Shown here piece by piece: positions 9,301 through 18,086 of a DNA stretch of 64,000 nt. Every line of letters starts with the position of its first letter. The stretch's first letter is position 1. The translations under genes and the position numbers were made by a program. Below the pieces are notes generated by a model. That model had not been told where the DNA came from. It made no database searches and saw only the letters and a list, made by a program, of their open reading frames with translations. This DNA comes from Neorhizobium huautlense (GTDB taxonomy: Bacteria > Pseudomonadota > Alphaproteobacteria > Rhizobiales > Rhizobiaceae): NCBI RefSeq assembly GCF_002968575.1, contig NZ_PVBM01000021.1:43643-107642 (forward strand), written 5' to 3'.

Positions 9301-9828
9301 TCAGTAGAACGCCTTTATTGCCATTGAATAGATGGGAGCCTGATGAAATGTCAGAAAACCGGCGATCGCTATAGCAACACCGTAAGGGATTTTCTTGGCG
9401 GTGACCAACGAGGCTGGCAGCGGAATCCCCATTGCCATGACGGAGTTTGCCTGCGAGCGAAGAAGAAGGATGACGAGGGTCACCGCGCCTCCGATAAAAC
9501 CTACAGCAACCATGAAGGTCAGAAGCGAGTAGTCCCAACCGTACCAGACAGCTGCCGCAGTCAAGAGCTTGGCATCCCCGCCGCCCATGACGTTGAGAGC
9601 GAAGAAGGCAAAACACACGGCAAATACCGACAGTGCGGCCAGGAAGCTGAACCCGATCGCAGACCAGGCGAAGCCGGACAACGGAGCGAGAAGAATGAAA
9701 GCAATGACCCCCGCCACAGAGATGCGGTTGGGGATTGTCATCGTGAACAAATCGTTGAACGCAGCAAGTGCAAGAAGCAGCGGAAGAGTGGATAGGGCAC
9801 CAACTGCAACAACTTCAGCCAAAATCAC
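9301..9828 (-). CDS. cpaA: Prepilin peptidase CpaA/TadV
   Basis: A 175-residue polytopic membrane aspartic protease of the A24 family. The first catalytic Asp is in FNDLFTMTIPNRIS after span 1; the second is in the GGGDAKLL motif. Like other TadV enzymes it lacks the N-methyltransferase domain of PilD. It removes the leader of the Flp pilin and of the TadE-type pseudopilins. It follows pilA after an 82-base gap that holds a strong hairpin, which would let pilA be made in excess. Confidence 0.93.
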   Translation of the reverse strand: MILAEVVAVGALSTLPLLLALAAFNDLFTMTIPNRISVAGVIAFILLAPLSGFAWSAIGFSFLAALSVFAVCFAFFALNVMGGGDAKLLTAAAVWYGWDYSLLTFMVAVGFIGGAVTLVILLLRSQANSVMAMGIPLPASLVTAKKIPYGVAIAIAGFLTFHQAPIYSMAIKAFY

Positions 9829-9856
9829 CTCCCCGAAACATCCGGCCGTCTTAACG

Positions 9857-9885
9857 GCTAAAGCCGCCCGATGGGCGGCTTTAGC
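9857..9885 (-). terminator. Hairpin between pilA and cpaA (attenuator/terminator)
   Basis: A perfect 13-bp stem (9857-9869 with 9873-9885) and a 3-base loop lie 25 bases after the pilA stop. There is no long U-tract on the pilA strand, so it may act as partial terminator or 3' stabiliser rather than a strong rho-independent terminator. Either would raise pilin over downstream machine proteins. Confidence 0.65.
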
Positions 9886-9910
9886 ATCGACTCAACTAAC
9901 ATGACGCCAA

Positions 9911-10096
9911 TTATTTAGTCGCCTCAGCTGCCGTAGTCATCTTGGTCGAAATGTTCTGGAAGGTATCATTCAACGCACCACCGAGCGTCGTTGCACCGGC
10001 GATCAGAGCAACGGAAATAAGGGCAGCGATGAGGCCATACTCGATGGCGGTTGCGCCGGACTCATCCTTCAGAAAACGAGCGAAAATCTTGGACAT
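9911..10096 (-). CDS. pilA: Flp/Tad major pilin
   Basis: A 61-residue class IVb prepilin. The short basic leader MSKIFARFLKDESG is followed by the ATAIEYGLIAALISVALI hydrophobic helix, with the Gly/Ala cleavage site and the Glu-Tyr pair at mature positions 5-6 that define Flp pilins. Start ATG 10096 was preferred to one 12 codons upstream because GGAGAG lies just ahead of it. CpaA should process it and TadBC/CpaF polymerise it. It heads the leftward tad operon. Confidence 0.95.
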   Translation of the reverse strand: MSKIFARFLKDESGATAIEYGLIAALISVALIAGATTLGGALNDTFQNISTKMTTAAEATK

Positions 10097-10497
10097 GGGA
10101 ACTCTCCTACTCCACAACTGGTTGTTCAGCACTTCCCGACAACTGTTTTCCGTTGTTCGGATGGCAGCAATCTACCGGGGGACGATTGCCAAGCGCTTAA
10201 GGAAGAGCGTTATCAAGTCGTTAACGGAAGATTGCCGGAAGGAATGGTAAATAAAGAAGACAGCAACAAGATAGTATTTGAACAATATTGGATGGCGCTG
10301 CCACGCTCTAATATTCCCTGCCGTCCAAGGCTTTAACAGCCCCTCTCCTCCCGAATGAGCCGCCGGCGCCAAACAATATCGGCGGACAAAACGAGGTTAA
10401 CATCGGATAAAAAGGCCAGCCGCTGTGCCATTTAACCGTTCATTCACCAATCGCATCCATTCTTGAGCGCTACAACCGCATCCAAAGGCTGCCTATA
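10097..10497. promoter_or_regulatory. Divergent control region between pilA and the CpaC-N-like gene
   Basis: About 400 bases without a gene, richer in A/T than the flanks. It must carry the pilA promoter (leftward) and that of the rightward pilus genes. Three pairs resembling the CtrA-type TTAA-N7-TTAA box are seen: TTAT-N7-TTAA at 10210-10224, TTAA-N7-TAAA near 10397-10411, and TTAA-N7-TTCA near 10434-10448; each has one mismatch. No convincing -35/-10 pair was picked out, and no RNA gene is apparent. Confidence 0.4.
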
Positions 10498-10911
10498 ATG
10501 CTCTACCGTCGCGTCATGGTCCGACTCGCCGCCGTCTGCGGCCTCGTCTTTGCGGCGGCACCCGGAAATGTGCTGGCTCAGGAGGAAGGCGATCTTCTGC
10601 GCGTCTTCATGAACCATGCGCGCGTATTGCGGCTGGACCGGCCGGTGAGCAAGGTCATCGTCGGCAACTCAAATGTGGCCGATGCCACCGTCGCGGATTC
10701 CACCACCATCGTGGTCACGGGCCGCAGCTTCGGGACGACCAATCTCGTGCTTCTGGATGCGGAAGGAAACGCGATCGCCGATGAACGCGTCCTTGTTTCC
10801 ATCGACGAGGGAAATACCGTCCGCGTCTTCCGGCAGACCGAACGCAAGATCCTCTCCTGTACGCCCAACTGCGAACAGCATGCCGAGTTCAAAACCGACG
10901 GCGCGCCCTGA
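10498..10911 (+). CDS. Pilus assembly protein, CpaC N-terminal domain only
   Basis: A 137-residue secreted protein with a signal peptide (cleaved about residue 27, after VLAQ) and a single pilus-formation N-terminal domain: VLRLDRPVSKVIVGNSNVAD, then TIVVTGRSFGTTNLVLLDAEG. This matches the N-terminal domain of CpaC but lacks BON and secretin domains. It ends with two cysteines (CTPNC) that could form a disulphide. It begins the rightward pilus gene set and probably acts in the periplasm beside the secretin; its exact role is not known. Confidence 0.85.
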   Translation: MLYRRVMVRLAAVCGLVFAAAPGNVLAQEEGDLLRVFMNHARVLRLDRPVSKVIVGNSNVADATVADSTTIVVTGRSFGTTNLVLLDAEGNAIADERVLVSIDEGNTVRVFRQTERKILSCTPNCEQHAEFKTDGAP

Positions 10912-11012
10912 TCAGGGACAAACCGGTAAACTCACGCCCTTTGCGGCAACGGAATCTCAATAAACAACCCGTACGATTCCGAGGCTCGAAACCGGGCTGT
11001 GGGCAGAAAACG

Positions 11013-11618
11013 ATGGGCGAGAATCAAGACGAGACCGAAAAGGTCGCGCCGGCGGGACGCGGGGCTGTGCTCGGCCGGATATTCAGGTCGCAAGACGGGG
11101 CGGCCGCCATCGAGTTCGCGCTGCTGGCACTTCCCTATTTCATGATCGTCTTTGCAATCCTGGAAACCTTTGTTGCCTATACCGGCGAACAGCTCGTCGC
11201 CAATGCGGTCGATACGGTGGCGCGCAAGCTCAGGACCGGCAGCATCACCGCGGCCAACACCGATCGAACCGCATTCCGGCGAACCTTCTGCGACGAAGTC
11301 TCGATCATGATCAAGTGCAGCGAGGAAGAGATAGCAACGCCCGACAAGCTGTGGCTGGATGTCCGCAGCTTTCCGAGCTTCGCCGATATACCGGGAAACG
11401 TGCCGCTCAATACGTCGCAGGATCTGGATACGGCTTCGGTGAACAACTATAGCCCGGGCGCCCAGAAGACGATCAACATGGTGCGCGCCTATTACCGCTG
11501 GGATGTCATTACCGATCTGCTTCGGCCTTACATCACCAACATTCGGCCCTCCGGCGGCCGTCCGAACTACTTCCTGATCGTGGAGACGGCCACATTCCGA
11601 AACGAGGACTATCCGTGA
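11013..11618 (+). CDS. TadE-like pseudopilin
   Basis: A 201-residue TadE/TadG-family minor pilin. After a charged N-terminus, SQDGAAAIEFALLALPYFMI gives the prepilin-like cleavage site (Gly-Ala), Glu at +5 and a long hydrophobic helix. The periplasmic part has two cysteines (FCDEVSIMIKCSEEE). Such pseudopilins are processed by CpaA and are needed for adhesion or pilus initiation. ATG 11013 is preferred because the pseudopilin leader starts here; the upstream open frame is in a gap. Its stop overlaps the next gene by four bases. Confidence 0.85.
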   Translation: MGENQDETEKVAPAGRGAVLGRIFRSQDGAAAIEFALLALPYFMIVFAILETFVAYTGEQLVANAVDTVARKLRTGSITAANTDRTAFRRTFCDEVSIMIKCSEEEIATPDKLWLDVRSFPSFADIPGNVPLNTSQDLDTASVNNYSPGAQKTINMVRAYYRWDVITDLLRPYITNIRPSGGRPNYFLIVETATFRNEDYP

Positions 11619-12211
11619 TGGAAGCGCCAGGTCAGCATCTGCAAAGGCATTCCGGCAGCTTCCTGGCTCGGCTCAGGCGGCTGGCCACCGACCGTGGCGG
11701 TGCAGGCGCCGTTGAATTCGCGCTGATTGCCCCGCTTCTGCTCAGTCTCTACATCACGTCCTTCGAGATCACCCTGGGTCTTAGCGTGTCCAAACGGGTG
11801 ACCCGGAGCGCCGGCACGATCGCGGACCTCGTGACGCGCGAGACAAGCGTCAACAAGGCGCTCCTCACGACGATGGAGGACGTTACCGACAGCCTTTTTG
11901 CGCCATACACGCCCAATGCGTTGAGCATCCGAGTCACCGGAGTGACGCTGGATGCCGCCGGCAATCCCAAGGTGGCCTGGTCCTGGGACGACACCGATGC
12001 CCGCCCCTATGCCGTCGGTGCAACCGTCGATGTTCCTACCGAGATGCGCATACCCAACTCTTTTCTCATACATTCGGAGGTCTCCGTTTCCCACGACCTT
12101 CTGATGTTCATGTCGGGCCTCCTGCCGTCCGAACTCAAGACAATCACCATCGCCCGGGATTACTTCTACCGTCAGAGGATCGGAACCAGCATCTCCTGCT
12201 CGGATTGCTGA
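11615..12211 (+). CDS. TadE-like pseudopilin (second copy)
   Basis: A 198-residue second TadE-family protein with DRGGAGAVEFALIAPLLLSLY as leader site and helix, a Thr/Ser-rich periplasmic region, and a C-terminal cysteine pair (SCSDC). It overlaps its partner gene by ATGA, so the two are translationally coupled and probably assemble together at the pilus base. CpaA is the likely processing peptidase. It ends the pilus region; 108 bases separate it from deoB. Confidence 0.85.
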   Translation: MMEAPGQHLQRHSGSFLARLRRLATDRGGAGAVEFALIAPLLLSLYITSFEITLGLSVSKRVTRSAGTIADLVTRETSVNKALLTTMEDVTDSLFAPYTPNALSIRVTGVTLDAAGNPKVAWSWDDTDARPYAVGATVDVPTEMRIPNSFLIHSEVSVSHDLLMFMSGLLPSELKTITIARDYFYRQRIGTSISCSDC

Positions 12212-12319
12212 GGCCCCTCATCCATCATCCCCTTTGCCAAGCGGCAGGCACGGCTGTATGAATCGCGATTCAACGCGGCCGAAGGCCGGGTAAACTGCGT
12301 TTGACATCCCTGGTGACCG

Positions 12320-13540
12320 ATGGCTCGTGCCTTTCTGTTCGTTCTTGACTCCTTTGGCGTTGGCGGCGCGCGGGATGCCGATGCCTATGGCGACCTTGGC
12401 TCCAACACGCTCGGCCATATCGCGGAGTTCTGCGCCGCCGGGGCCGGCGACCGCGCGGGCCTCCGGCAAGGTCCGCTGCATCTGCCGAACATGTCGGCGC
12501 TCGGCCTTCTCGAAATCGCCAGGCTTGCCGAAGGCGACTATCCGGCCGGAATGCCGATGCCGGAGCGGATTTTCGGCCTGTTCGGAGCGGCGGACGAAAT
12601 TTCCCGCGGAAAAGACACCCCTTCCGGACATTGGGAAATCGCCGGCACGCCGGTAATGTTTGACTGGGGCTATTTCCCCAACGAGGGCGACGCCTTCTCT
12701 CCCGAGCTGGTGGAAGCGATCTGTCGGGAGGGCGAGATCCCGGGCATCCTTGGCAATTGCCATGCATCGGGTACGGAGATCATCGCACGGCTTGGGGAAG
12801 AGCATATCCGGACCGGCAAGCCGATCTGCTACACATCCAGCGACTCGGTGTTCCAGATCGCCGCCCATGAACATCATTTCGGTCTCGATCGGCTCATCTC
12901 GCTGTGCCAGACCATCCGCGAATTGCTCGATCCGTTGAATATCGGTCGGGTGATTGCCCGACCCTTCATCGGCGAAACGGCAGGAACGTTCGAACGCACT
13001 GGCAACCGGCGCGACTTCTCCGTTCCTCCGCCGGAACCGACGCTCCTCGACCGGCTGATCCGAGGCGGGCGCTCGGTGCATGCGATCGGCAAGATCGGCG
13101 ACATCTTCGCTCACCAAGGCGTTTCCCGGGTCATCAAGGCCAACGGCAACGCCGCCCTGATGGAGGCAACGCTTGCTGCAATGGACGAGGCCGCGGTCGG
13201 CGATCTGGTTTTCACCAATTTCGTGGATTTCGACATGCTCTACGGACATCGCCGCGACGTGCCAGGATATGCAGCCGCGCTCGAAGCCTTCGATCTCGCA
13301 TTGCCGGATATTCATCGGCGGCTGAAACCGGGCGATCTCGTCATCCTTACCGCCGATCACGGCTGCGATCCCACATGGCGCGGCACCGACCATACACGCG
13401 AGAGGGTGCCGATCATGGCATTCGGACCGGGAATCCGGTCGCGCTCGATCGGATTGCGGTCGACCTATGCCGATATCGCGGAGACCATTGCCGAGCACCT
13501 GGCCATTCCACCGGGTCAGCATGGACGGAGCTTCCTGTGA
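12320..13540 (+). CDS. deoB: Phosphopentomutase
   Basis: A 406-residue alkaline-phosphatase-superfamily enzyme converting (deoxy)ribose 1-phosphate to 5-phosphate. The N-terminal metal-binding [29 protein letters not shown], the [17 protein letters not shown] loop and the C-terminal [19 protein letters not shown] metal/active-site motifs are intact and the length is normal. It links nucleoside phosphorolysis (DeoA, PunA) to DeoC and the pentose phosphate pathway. Its stop overlaps the add start (GTGA), so deoB-add-upp are probably one operon. Confidence 0.96.
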   Translation: MARAFLFVLDSFGVGGARDADAYGDLGSNTLGHIAEFCAAGAGDRAGLRQGPLHLPNMSALGLLEIARLAEGDYPAGMPMPERIFGLFGAADEISRGKDTPSGHWEIAGTPVMFDWGYFPNEGDAFSPELVEAICREGEIPGILGNCHASGTEIIARLGEEHIRTGKPICYTSSDSVFQIAAHEHHFGLDRLISLCQTIRELLDPLNIGRVIARPFIGETAGTFERTGNRRDFSVPPPEPTLLDRLIRGGRSVHAIGKIGDIFAHQGVSRVIKANGNAALMEATLAAMDEAAVGDLVFTNFVDFDMLYGHRRDVPGYAAALEAFDLALPDIHRRLKPGDLVILTADHGCDPTWRGTDHTRERVPIMAFGPGIRSRSIGLRSTYADIAETIAEHLAIPPGQHGRSFL

Positions 13541-14520
13541 CTGCGCATCTTTTAAAAGCCGAGATCCACTGCCATATCGAGGGCGCCGCGCCGCCTGCGC
13601 TTGCTGAAGCCCAGGCCCGGAAATACGGCGCCGATACCAGCCACATCCTGCGAGACGGCGCCTATAAGTGGTCCGATTTCTCCGAATTCCTCGTCTGTTA
13701 CGACGCGGTGGCGGCGCTCTTCAGGACGGCTGCGGACTATGCGCTGCTGACGGAATCCTATCTCCTCGAGCTCGCGGCAGCGAACACGATCTACAGCGAG
13801 ATCATCGTATCGCCCGATCACGGGGACCGCATCGGCCTTGGAGCCGACGCCTACCTTTCGGGCATCTGCGACGGCATCCATGCGGCGCGCGAAAAGACAG
13901 GCATCGAGGCGCGCATCATCGTCACCGGCGAACGGCATTTTGGTCCGGACCGGGTGATTTCGGCCGCGCGATATGCCGCGAAGGCGAAGAACCCACTGGT
14001 GACCGGCTTCAACATGGCAGGTGAAGAGCGCATGGGCCGGGTCGCCGACTACGCCCGCGCCTTCGATATCGCCCGCGACGCCGGGCTCGGCCTCACTATC
14101 CATGCGGGCGAGGTGTGCGGGCCTTTCAGCGTCTCAGACGCGCTCGACCTGGTGAAACCGTCGCGCATCGGACACGGTGTTCGGGCGATCGAGGACCCCG
14201 CCCTGGTGGAGCGCCTTGCCGAACTCGGCACCGTCCTGGAAGTCTGCCCCGGCTCGAATATTGCGCTCAAGGTCTTTTCCGACTTTGAGAGCCATCCTTT
14301 GAAACCGCTCAAGGCCGCCGGCGTGCGGGTTTGCCTCAATTCCGACGACCCACCCTTTTTCCATACGTCGCTTACCCGCGAATACGAAATCGCATCGAAG
14401 GAAATGGGAATGCCGGACGCAGAGATCGACGCCATGACGCGGACCGCGCTCGAGGCGGCCTTTGTCGATGAAGGGACGCGGTCACGCCTGCTCTCCCGGT
14501 TCGACGCCGGGGCGGCTTGA
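13537..14520 (+). CDS. add: Adenosine deaminase
   Basis: A 327-residue amidohydrolase that deaminates (deoxy)adenosine to inosine. Zinc ligands HCHIEG at residue ~11, HAGE with catalytic Glu, HGVRAIED and [11 protein letters not shown] are all present. The GTG start at 13537 overlaps the deoB stop and begins the protein just before the first beta strand; the same frame stays open far upstream inside deoB, but that extension is the shadow of deoB. Its product feeds PunA. Confidence 0.93.
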   Translation: MTAHLLKAEIHCHIEGAAPPALAEAQARKYGADTSHILRDGAYKWSDFSEFLVCYDAVAALFRTAADYALLTESYLLELAAANTIYSEIIVSPDHGDRIGLGADAYLSGICDGIHAAREKTGIEARIIVTGERHFGPDRVISAARYAAKAKNPLVTGFNMAGEERMGRVADYARAFDIARDAGLGLTIHAGEVCGPFSVSDALDLVKPSRIGHGVRAIEDPALVERLAELGTVLEVCPGSNIALKVFSDFESHPLKPLKAAGVRVCLNSDDPPFFHTSLTREYEIASKEMGMPDAEIDAMTRTALEAAFVDEGTRSRLLSRFDAGAA

Positions 14521-14619
14521 CGTGAGGCGATTGGGGATGAGTCCGTCAAACGGGCCTGACGGCTTGCAGAACGCGGCTTTTTCCTCAAAAGAAGAGACAG
14601 GCAACAACGAGGGAAGCTC

Positions 14620-15249
14620 ATGAACGGCGTCACTGTCATCGATCACCCGCTGGTGCAGCACAAGCTGACGATCATGCGCAAGAAGGAAACCTCCACGGCC
14701 GGCTTCCGGCGGCTGCTGCGCGAGATCTCGACGCTGCTGTGCTACGAGGTGACCCGCGACCTCGAACTTACATATGAAACGATCGAGACCCCGCTCGTCG
14801 AAATGCAGGCTCCGATCCTCGAGGGCAAGAAGCTCGTCTTCGCCTCCATCCTGCGCGCCGGCAACGGCCTGCTCGAAGGCATGCTGGACCTCGTGCCGTC
14901 GGCCCGCGTCTCGCATATCGGCGTTTACCGCGATCATGAGACGCTGCAGCCGGTGGAATACTATTTCAAGGCGCCGGAAGATATCGCGGAGCGGCTTGTC
15001 ATCGTGGTGGACCCGATGCTTGCAACCGGCAATTCCTCGATCGCCGCCGTGGACAAGCTCAAGGAACGCGGCGCCCACAACATCCGCTTCCTCTGCCTGC
15101 TCGCCGCGCCGGAAGGCCTCAAGAATTTTCAATCGGTGCACCCGGACGTGAAGATCTACACGGCCTCGATCGACAGCCACCTCAATGAAAAGGGGTATAT
15201 CGTTCCAGGCCTGGGGGACGCCGGCGACCGCATGTACGGCACGAAGTAA
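14620..15249 (+). CDS. upp: Uracil phosphoribosyltransferase
   Basis: A 209-residue PRTase converting uracil and PRPP to UMP. The PRPP loop [12 protein letters not shown] and the C-terminal [11 protein letters not shown] uracil-binding tail are seen, and [20 protein letters not shown] matches the family. Uracil arises here from cytidine/uridine broken down by Cdd and the phosphorylase. It lies 99 bases after add with an AGGGAA ribosome site, and is followed by a strong terminator. Confidence 0.96.
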   Translation: MNGVTVIDHPLVQHKLTIMRKKETSTAGFRRLLREISTLLCYEVTRDLELTYETIETPLVEMQAPILEGKKLVFASILRAGNGLLEGMLDLVPSARVSHIGVYRDHETLQPVEYYFKAPEDIAERLVIVVDPMLATGNSSIAAVDKLKERGAHNIRFLCLLAAPEGLKNFQSVHPDVKIYTASIDSHLNEKGYIVPGLGDAGDRMYGTK

Positions 15250-15285
15250 TTCTTCAGGATTTCCTTACCAAATTTCGAACTGAAG

Positions 15286-15313
15286 GACCTGCAAAACCTT
15301 TGCAGGTCTTTTT
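15286..15313 (+). terminator. Rho-independent terminator after upp
   Basis: Perfect 10-bp stem (15286-15295 with 15299-15308), 3-base loop, then five T. It ends the deoB-add-upp unit. Confidence 0.9.
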
Positions 15314-15369
15314 GTTATGGTTTTTACGCTAATGGCAGACTATCGGGTTCCCATGATCGAGGGACATTC

Positions 15370-15882
15370 ATGCTCCTGCGCACCGTCATCTTCGCGGCCA
15401 TAGCGGCTTTGCTTGCAACGCAGATCCCGTCGATGATCCAACTGGCCCACCAACCGCCGGCCACGACGGCGGCAGCTGAACCGGCACAACCACAATCGAT
15501 CGCCGCGGCAGCCGGCAGTGCGGTGCTCGAAGCCGATGGCCGCGGGCATTTCAACGCGACGTTCCGCATCAACGGCAAATCCGTGGATGGTTTGGTCGAT
15601 ACTGGAGCCTCGCTTGTTGCAATCAACGAAAGTACCGCCCGCAAGCTGGGTTTCGGCGCAAACAGCCTCGACTTCCGCTACACCGTCAATACCGCAAACG
15701 GCGGCACGGATGCGGCGCGTGTGGTGCTCGGCCGCATCGAGATCGGAGGCGTCCGCGTGAAAGACGTCGATGCCTTCGTGCTGCACGACAAGGCGCTATC
15801 CGGAACGCTCGTCGGCATGAGCTTCCTGAAAAAGCTGAAATCCTTCCAGGTCGAAGGCCGAAACCTGAAGCTCACCCAGTGA
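15370..15882 (+). CDS. Membrane-anchored retropepsin-like aspartic protease
   Basis: A 170-residue clan AA protein (TIGR02281 type). An N-terminal hydrophobic anchor (VIFAAIAALLATQIP) is followed by an Ala/Pro-rich linker and a single retropepsin domain with the catalytic VDTGASLVAIN motif and a C-terminal LVGMSFLKKLKSF strand. Such proteins dimerise to form the active site and face the periplasm; substrates are largely unknown. It ends flush against the deoA stop on the other strand. No functional link to nucleoside metabolism is evident. Confidence 0.85.
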   Translation: MLLRTVIFAAIAALLATQIPSMIQLAHQPPATTAAAEPAQPQSIAAAAGSAVLEADGRGHFNATFRINGKSVDGLVDTGASLVAINESTARKLGFGANSLDFRYTVNTANGGTDAARVVLGRIEIGGVRVKDVDAFVLHDKALSGTLVGMSFLKKLKSFQVEGRNLKLTQ

Positions 15883-17193
15883 TCAGCCGATCCGTTTAAG
15901 GACAACAGGTGAAGCCGCGGGCGGTGCATCCGCGATGGTGCAAAACACCGCGACATCCCTTGCGATACGCTCCGCGTCCTCCTGGTTCTTCGCATGCACA
16001 GTGGCAATGGGCTCACCCTTCGAGACCTGCGTGCCGAGTGCCAGAAATCCGTTGATACCCACTCGGTGATCGATGGAGTCCGCTGCGCGTTTGCGGCCGC
16101 CGCCGAGTTCCACCACAGCAAGACCGAGCCCGCGTGTATCGTATGAGGCAAGATAGCCATTGCGCGGCGCCGGAACGTGCAGGCTCGCGGGAGCACGCTC
16201 CAGGTAGGCATCGGGCCGATCACAGAAATCGGCGGGTCCGCCAAGCGCGTGCACCATGCGTCCGAAACGCTCTTTCGCCTCGCCGGAGGAAAGCGCCCGA
16301 CGCGCATTTTCCTCGGCGTGGCGCAAATCTCGAAAGAGACCGGCCTGCACCAGCATTTCGGCGGCTTCGGCCATGACCACGGCCTCAAGTCGCGAACCGG
16401 CCTTCAAGCCGGACAGGAATTTGAGGCAGTTGACGATTTCCAGCCCGTTGCCTGCGGCATCCGCCAGCGGCTGGTTCATATCGGTCAGCAGCGCGGCCGT
16501 TTTCAGGCCTGCACCGTTCGCCACCTCGACCAGCGAGCGCGCCAACACTTCGGCTTCCTCCATGCTTTCCATGAAGGCGCCGTTGCCGACCTTTACATCG
16601 AGCACCAGGCTCCCGAGACCGGCCGCAAGCTTCTTGGACAGAATGGAGGCGGTGATCAGCGGCACCGATTCCACGGTCGCCGTCACGTCCCTGATCGCGT
16701 AGAGGCGGCGGTCCGCGGGCGCAAGAGCCGTCGTCTGTCCGATAATGGCACAACCGACTTTCTCGACGACCCTCCGGAGCAGCGCTTCGTCCGGTATGAC
16801 ATTGTAGCCTGGGATCGACTGCAGCTTGTCAAGAGTTCCACCGGTATGGCCGAGGCCGCGGCTGGAAATCATCGGCACGGCCAGGCCGCAACTGGCAACG
16901 ATCGGCGCCAGCATCAAGGAAACATTGTCTCCAACACCGCCGGTAGAATGTTTGTCTGCGATGGGCCGGCCAAGGCCGCCCCATTTCAGCACAGTCCCGG
17001 AATCGCGCATGGCCAGCGTCAACGCCACCGTCTCATCCCGGGACATGCCCCGAAAGAACACAGCCATGGCGAAAGCGGCGGCCTGCCCTTCTGTGATTTC
17101 GTTCCTGGTGAGTGCTGCGATGAAGCCAGCAATCTCATCGGCGGCAAGTGTTTTCCCGTCGCGTTTACGACGAATGATTTCCTGTGGGATCAT
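15883..17193 (-). CDS. deoA: Thymidine phosphorylase
   Basis: A 436-residue nucleoside phosphorylase II family enzyme: thymidine (or deoxyuridine) plus phosphate gives the base and deoxyribose 1-phosphate. The KHSTGGVGDNVS phosphate loop, the signature SSRGLGHTGGTLDKL and the three-domain length match DeoA. It follows deoC by four bases on the same strand and is the last gene of that unit. A pyrimidine-nucleoside phosphorylase with broader range is the alternative. Confidence 0.94.
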   Translation of the reverse strand: MIPQEIIRRKRDGKTLAADEIAGFIAALTRNEITEGQAAAFAMAVFFRGMSRDETVALTLAMRDSGTVLKWGGLGRPIADKHSTGGVGDNVSLMLAPIVASCGLAVPMISSRGLGHTGGTLDKLQSIPGYNVIPDEALLRRVVEKVGCAIIGQTTALAPADRRLYAIRDVTATVESVPLITASILSKKLAAGLGSLVLDVKVGNGAFMESMEEAEVLARSLVEVANGAGLKTAALLTDMNQPLADAAGNGLEIVNCLKFLSGLKAGSRLEAVVMAEAAEMLVQAGLFRDLRHAEENARRALSSGEAKERFGRMVHALGGPADFCDRPDAYLERAPASLHVPAPRNGYLASYDTRGLGLAVVELGGGRKRAADSIDHRVGINGFLALGTQVSKGEPIATVHAKNQEDAERIARDVAVFCTIADAPPAASPVVLKRIG

Positions 17194-17197
17194 TCTA

Positions 17198-17968
17198 TCA
17201 ATAGCCGCTCGACACGCGGGCGCTGGTGCCGCCGCTCAACACACCCAAAATGTCATCAAGAAGGCCGGACGCTCCAAAACGGAATGTCGAGGGCATGATC
17301 CAGTTCGGACCCATGATGGTTTCGGCAAGGCGGAAATAAAGATCCGCGTCCGCTACGCTGCCGATGCCACCGGCCGGCTTGAAACCGACGCGTTTCCGGG
17401 AGTCACGGATCGCCTGCAGCATGATGTCGGCAGCCTCCAGCGTCGCGTTGACCGCGACCTTGCCCGTCGAGGTCTTGATGAAATCGGCACCTGCAGCGAT
17501 CGCGAGTTCGGACGCGCGGCGGATGAGCGCGCTGTCTTTCAATTCACCCGTCTCCAGGATCACTTTCAGGCAGGCTTGCGGGCAGGCGGCGCGCACGGCT
17601 TCGACCATTTCAGTCACCGCCGCCTCGTCGCCCGCCAGCAGCTTGCGATAGGGGATGACCATGTCGATCTCGTCGGCACCATCCTCGATAGCCTTGCGGG
17701 TCTCGTCGATGACGGCCGCGACCGGCAGATCCCCGGTCGGGAAGTTTACGACGGTCGCTATCCGGACCGCATGGTCCGGCCCCAGAATGGCTCGCGCATG
17801 CGCAACAAAACGGGGCCAGATGCAGATTGCCGCCGTATGGCCGTAGGGCGTCTGGGCGCGCAGGCACAGTTTCTCGATCGCGGCATTGTCGCAATCGTCG
17901 CGCAAATTCGTCAGATCGAGAAGCGAGAGCGCGAAGGCTGCCGCCTCGCGCGGGCTCAGGAGTTCCAT
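17198..17968 (-). CDS. deoC: Deoxyribose-phosphate aldolase
   Basis: A 256-residue class I aldolase splitting 2-deoxyribose 5-phosphate into glyceraldehyde 3-phosphate and acetaldehyde. Asp in ADEIDMVIPY, the Schiff-base Lys in FIKTSTGKV and the second Lys in VGFKPAGGIG are intact. GGGGAGG lies ahead of the ATG at 17968. It heads the deoC-deoA unit, whose upstream region carries an inverted repeat near a TATAAT-like stretch, suggesting repressor control. Confidence 0.95.
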   Translation of the reverse strand: MELLSPREAAAFALSLLDLTNLRDDCDNAAIEKLCLRAQTPYGHTAAICIWPRFVAHARAILGPDHAVRIATVVNFPTGDLPVAAVIDETRKAIEDGADEIDMVIPYRKLLAGDEAAVTEMVEAVRAACPQACLKVILETGELKDSALIRRASELAIAAGADFIKTSTGKVAVNATLEAADIMLQAIRDSRKRVGFKPAGGIGSVADADLYFRLAETIMGPNWIMPSTFRFGASGLLDDILGVLSGGTSARVSSGY

Positions 17969-18003
17969 TTCGTGCCTCCCCGGGCTTGATCGAGCCGGTA
18001 TAA

Positions 18004-18021
18004 TTATCGTTCAAACGATTA
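18004..18021 (-). promoter_or_regulatory. Candidate deoCA operator (palindrome)
   Basis: ATCGTT-CA-AACGAT (18006-18019) is a perfect 6-bp inverted repeat, extending to 8-bp arms with one mismatch. It lies about 40 bases upstream of the deoC ATG and next to an A/T-rich -10-like stretch on the minus strand. Position and symmetry suit a repressor of the LacI or DeoR type; no regulator gene is nearby. Confidence 0.5.
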
Positions 18022-18086
18022 GAAGCAACCCGCCGAGGTTGCGCGGAACGTCACACGCCAAGTATCCAATTGAAATCTATCGTGTA

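Noticed and set aside
12904..13536. Long N-terminal extension of adenosine deaminase
   Set aside because: The frame is open by chance inside deoB; the extension has no fold signal and the GTG overlapping the deoB stop fits the family start.
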